This document shows, in pieces, positions 60,930-64,000 of a DNA stretch of 64,000 bases. The stretch covers positions 1 to 64,000 of the forward strand of contig JOAA01000028.1 of NCBI GenBank assembly GCA_000720375.1, written 5' to 3'. Positions within the stretch are counted from its first letter, which is position 1; every line of letters begins with the position of its first letter. Source of the stretch: Rhodococcus rhodnii. Lineage in GTDB: Bacteria > Actinomycetota > Actinomycetes > Mycobacteriales > Pseudonocardiaceae. The notes beneath the pieces are model-generated. The model searched no databases, was not told the origin of the DNA, and saw only the letters and a program-made list of their open reading frames with translations. Position numbers and translations under genes: made by a program.

Positions 60930-63332
60930 ATGCCTTTGATGAACCGCGGTGTGCTTGACCCGCTGCGGATGCGGGACTGGCGCCTGATTCCCGCTGCTCT
61001 GGCCGTCTGGCTCGCAGCCTTGCTTGGCCTGCTCGTCAGTTGGTGGTGCACTGTCGTGATCGGCGTACTCGGCGGTGCCGCGGGCATTTTCGTCCTTCGA
61101 AAGCGTTGGCCTTCCTTAGGCCTCCGTGGCGACGTCCGTGGTCGATGGCTGCGGCGCGGGATGGGCTGGTCGCTGGTGGTCTGCGGCGCTTTCGCCATTG
61201 TGCCAACGTCTTTGCGGCTTCGTGCGTGGGAGCAAGACCCGCTCCGAGCCTACGCGGCACGCGGAGAAGCAGCGCAGCTGACCGTTGTCCTGTCGGATCG
61301 TCTGCGGCCCATCTTCTCCGCGGGCTTTGGTGGACAACAGGCCGGTGCGCGGTTGGCTTCAGTGTCCGCCGACGTTCAAGACGCCAGAGTGGACGGCCGT
61401 TCGGTCTCGTCGACAGGGGCAGTCGTGCTTCTCGTCCCCATGGCGGGATGGTCGAACCTGTTGCCTGGCCAGGGAGCTCGCGTGGAGGGAACCCTCGCAC
61501 CCGGCGACTCGGCAGTGGCCGTGCTGCGAGTGCGGGGACCGCCCGTCGACGTGACGCCTGCGCCGGTGTGGCAAAGGGGCGCGGAGTCGATGCGGGCCGG
61601 GTTGCGGAACGCCGCAGGCGTGCTGTCGCCGGAGTCGGCTGGGTTGTTGCCCGCTTTGGTGGTCGGCGATACGTCGATGCTGCCGCAACGGGTGGTCGAG
61701 GAATTCCGTGCGGCAGGGATGGCGCATCTGCTTGCCGTGAGCGGTGCGAACCTGGCGATCGTGGGCGTGGCGACGTTGTTGTTGCTGCGGCTCATGCGGC
61801 TTGGGCCGAGGCTCTGCGCGGCTGGGGCGGGGCTGACGCTCGTCGGCTTCGTTGTGCTCGCTGGGCCGGAGCCGAGTGTGCTGCGTGCCGCTGTGATGGG
61901 CGGCGTCGGGTTGCTGGCATTGGTCATTGGGCGTGAGCGGGCTGCGTTGCCTGCGTTGGCCACGTCGGTCATCGTGCTGGTGCTGCACGACCCGACGATG
62001 GCGACGAGCTTCGGGTTCGCGTTGTCCGTCTTGGCCACGGGTGCGTTGGTTCTTCTCGCGACGAGATGGTCACGGTCGATGGCTGACCGGGGCGTGCCGC
62101 GGATGCTCGCGGAGGCTGTGGCGGTACCGGCTGCTGCGCATTTGGCCACGGCACCGGTTGTCGCTGGGATGAGTGGGCAGATCAGCCTCGTGGCTGTCGG
62201 CGCGAACCTGTTGGCGGCACCGGTGGTGGCTCCTGCCACCGTGCTGGGGTTGCTGGCAGCGCTTGTCGCTGGGCTGTTTCCTTGGCTTGCCGAGTTCTTC
62301 GTCTGGCTCGCCGGGCCGGAGCTGTACTGGATGATCCAGGTCGGGCGGCATGCCGCCGCGATCCCCGGTGCGGCGATGGACTGGCCCGCTGGATGGTGGG
62401 GAGGGTTGCTGCTGGCCGTTGTCTTAGCCGTGGGCGTCGTGTTGTTGCGGCACAGACGTTTGCGGGTGCTGATTGTTGCCGTCATTGTCGGGATTGCGGT
62501 CGTGCTGGTGCCGATCCGGGTTGTCTCGCCTGGATGGCCGCCGTCCGGTTGGTCTTCGGTGGCATGCGACGTTGGCCAGGGTGATGCGATCGTGCTGGCG
62601 ACAGCCGAGCCGGGGCGAGCTGTGCTGGTCGACACCGGTCCGGATCCTGGTGCCATCGCTGGGTGTTTGAACCGGCTTGGAGTGTCACGGATCCCGTTGG
62701 TGATCCTCACGCACTTGCATGCCGACCATGTCGGTGGGCTGTCAGCAGTACTGGGTGAACACGCGATCGGCGCGGTCGCTGTCGGTTCGGGGAGGTTGCC
62801 AGGCTGGGCGTGGCGGCAGGTGCGGTCAGAGGCGGAACGGTCGCAGGTGCCCGTTGTGTGGCTGACCGCAGGACAACGGATGGACTGGCCAGGTTTGACG
62901 ATCGAGGTGCTCGGCCCGCATTACGCCGACACCAGACAGGAAGGTGAGGCAACCGGAACAGAGATCAACAATGGGTCCTTGGTGCTGCGGGCGACGACCA
63001 ACAGTGGACGGGTCCTGCTGACCGGTGACGTGGAACTGGCCGCACAGACCGACTTGCTGGACAACAGGATCGACCTGAGCGCTGATGTCCTCAAGGTTCC
63101 GCATCATGGCAGCCGGTACATCGTGCCGGAGTTCATCGACGCTGTCCGGCCACGCGTCGCGATGATCAGCGTGGGCGCGGGAAACCGTTACGGGCACCCG
63201 AATCCGATCACTTTGGGGCGACTTGTCGCCGGGGGAGTGACGGTGCTGCGCACGGACCAGGACGGTGATGTCGCCGTGGTCGGCGACTTGGCGGTCGTTC
63301 GCAGAGGTGATCCACGCGGGCCGCCGAAGTGA
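60930..63332 (+). CDS. comEC: ComEC/Rec2-type DNA uptake channel protein
   Basis: 800 residues. The strong AAAGGAGG lies only 3 nt before ATG 60930; TTG 60936 or ATG 60939 (MNRGVLDPLR) could be the real start. An N-terminal membrane and OB-like region is followed by the Competence domain (AGMAHLLAVSGANLAIVGVA, about 265-530) with many helices. A C-terminal metallo-beta-lactamase domain carries CDVGQGDAIVL and THLHADHVGG, with LKVPHHGSR. It forms the inner-membrane channel for single-stranded DNA. Codon third positions favour G/T. Confidence 0.95.
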   Translation: MPLMNRGVLDPLRMRDWRLIPAALAVWLAALLGLLVSWWCTVVIGVLGGAAGIFVLRKRWPSLGLRGDVRGRWLRRGMGWSLVVCGAFAIVPTSLRLRAWEQDPLRAYAARGEAAQLTVVLSDRLRPIFSAGFGGQQAGARLASVSADVQDARVDGRSVSSTGAVVLLVPMAGWSNLLPGQGARVEGTLAPGDSAVAVLRVRGPPVDVTPAPVWQRGAESMRAGLRNAAGVLSPESAGLLPALVVGDTSMLPQRVVEEFRAAGMAHLLAVSGANLAIVGVATLLLLRLMRLGPRLCAAGAGLTLVGFVVLAGPEPSVLRAAVMGGVGLLALVIGRERAALPALATSVIVLVLHDPTMATSFGFALSVLATGALVLLATRWSRSMADRGVPRMLAEAVAVPAAAHLATAPVVAGMSGQISLVAVGANLLAAPVVAPATVLGLLAALVAGLFPWLAEFFVWLAGPELYWMIQVGRHAAAIPGAAMDWPAGWWGGLLLAVVLAVGVVLLRHRRLRVLIVAVIVGIAVVLVPIRVVSPGWPPSGWSSVACDVGQGDAIVLATAEPGRAVLVDTGPDPGAIAGCLNRLGVSRIPLVILTHLHADHVGGLSAVLGEHAIGAVAVGSGRLPGWAWRQVRSEAERSQVPVVWLTAGQRMDWPGLTIEVLGPHYADTRQEGEATGTEINNGSLVLRATTNSGRVLLTGDVELAAQTDLLDNRIDLSADVLKVPHHGSRYIVPEFIDAVRPRVAMISVGAGNRYGHPNPITLGRLVAGGVTVLRTDQDGDVAVVGDLAVVRRGDPRGPPK

Positions 63333-63336
63333 CGCG

Positions 63337-63361
63337 GCCAGGGCGCGACCCGCGCCCTGGC
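63337..63361. terminator. Bidirectional terminator after comEC
   Basis: GCCAGGGCGCG (63337-63347) pairs perfectly with CGCGCCCTGGC (63351-63361) over ACC. It lies between the comEC stop and the convergent gene's stop at 63363. Confidence 0.85.
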
Positions 63362-63362
63362 T

Positions 63363-64000
63363 TCAGGCCAACGAGCCAGATGGGATAGGAGGTGGGATGT
63401 AGGAAGGGCCGGAGTACTTCGGGTAGGTCCGTTGCTTGAAGACTGACTCGCCGCCCAGTGGGCCGCCTGGCCGCTGACTGTCGAGGTCCATCAGCCGCTG
63501 TTCTTCGGCGCGCAAAGCCTTCTTACGGCGCCGGATGACCCGCACCTGATCGAGGAAGGCCTTGCCGCCCACGATGATCGGTCCGGTCACGAAGAGTGCG
63601 ACGAACAGACCGGCAAGTCGTGCGCCCCACTCGTCACCGTGAACGCCCTCAGTGGCGAACATGCCGACGCCCATGATCCACACTGTAGTCAACTTGATGG
63701 TGGGGAGGGGACTGCGCCGCTCGAAGCGCGAGAACGCTCGCCTGGGGTTGTAGTCCGCGACGATCTGCGCGCGGACCAGCCACAGGCGGCGCAAGATCGC
63801 GTCGGGAGGCACGTCACCCGCCGGGATGTCGTCCCAGAACGACACCCGGATCGTCGGGGTCTCCGGAAGCGGATCGGGGAACTGCCGCCAGGCCTTGTGC
63901 GGTAGCCAGCCCTCGCCGGGCAGCGGGGTGTACTCACGCACGCCGAGGTGGGTGCGAATCTGCTCCTTGACCGAGGGGACAGGACCAGTGTGTTTGTAAC
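63363..64000 (-). CDS. Membrane protein of unknown function, 5' end beyond the window
   Basis: The frame is open from the stop at 63363 to the right edge; a GTG at 63941 could start a 192-residue protein, but the preceding codons (YKHTGPVPSVKEQIRTHLG) look coding, so the gene probably begins outside. Two hydrophobic segments (LTTVWIMGVGMFATEG and LAGLFVALFVTGPIIVGG) are followed by a basic region (VRVIRRRKKALRAEEQRL) and a Pro-rich tail. No family recognised. Confidence 0.65.
   Translation of the reverse strand, partial: YKHTGPVPSVKEQIRTHLGVREYTPLPGEGWLPHKAWRQFPDPLPETPTIRVSFWDDIPAGDVPPDAILRRLWLVRAQIVADYNPRRAFSRFERRSPLPTIKLTTVWIMGVGMFATEGVHGDEWGARLAGLFVALFVTGPIIVGGKAFLDQVRVIRRRKKALRAEEQRLMDLDSQRPGGPLGGESVFKQRTYPKYSGPSYIPPPIPSGSLA

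Overview
The window is high-GC actinobacterial chromosome. The gene order (tig-clpP1-clpP2-clpX, valS, folC-DUF4233-ndk, radical SAM pair-rne-rplU-rpmA-obg-proB, nadD-rsfS-gpgP-octT-degV-comEA-comEC) matches the core of Pseudonocardiales and, in part, of Mycobacterium. Frequent GTG starts, twin-arginine signals and leaderless-looking promoters fit. The genus cannot be fixed from sequence alone. I see no transposase, integrase, CRISPR array or rRNA.

Left part (1-16.7 kb): tandem and inverted repeats at the edge, a Gly/Asp-tailed membrane protein, an Eis-type acetyltransferase, small enzymes (GNATs, thioesterase, DUF6176, cyclase), tRNA-Gly and tRNA-Pro, then the protein-quality-control block tig/clpP1/clpP2/clpX. 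After it come a Tat-exported esterase, fdhD, an OFA transporter with its 42-residue partner, a degenerate 31-bp repeat, and a VOC/SDR/CPT-kinase trio.

Middle (16.7-46.4 kb): a MacB-type ABC exporter, valS, and a two-component system divergent from a membrane ferric-reductase/FMN-protein/ApbE operon that looks like a flavin-based electron-export module. Then folC-DUF4233, PhoD phosphatase, ndk, a drug-type ABC-2 exporter, the TIGR03960/TIGR03936 tRNA-modification-type pair, a subtilisin, RNase E, L21/L27, ObgE and ProB.

Right part (46.4-64 kb): accessory modules (TetR/flavin monooxygenase/MHS transporter; RecQ with a phosphoribosyltransferase-like tail; TetR/P450/ferredoxin; nitroreductase), then the nadD-rsfS-gpgP-octT-degV operon region and the competence genes. 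comEA and comEC are separated by a 39-residue membrane protein gene and about 1.5 kb of non-coding DNA that holds at least three decayed copies of a repeat.

The most interesting signals are: the decayed repeat array upstream of comEC; a sharp strand-composition patch over comEA; a 19-nt palindrome core shared by the tetR promoter at 52.2 kb and the region ahead of the ABC exporter at 32.4 kb, next to a near-perfect Tn10-type tet operator; a recurring TANNNT box 6-8 nt before start codons; and a probable CTG start for the TIGR03936 gene.
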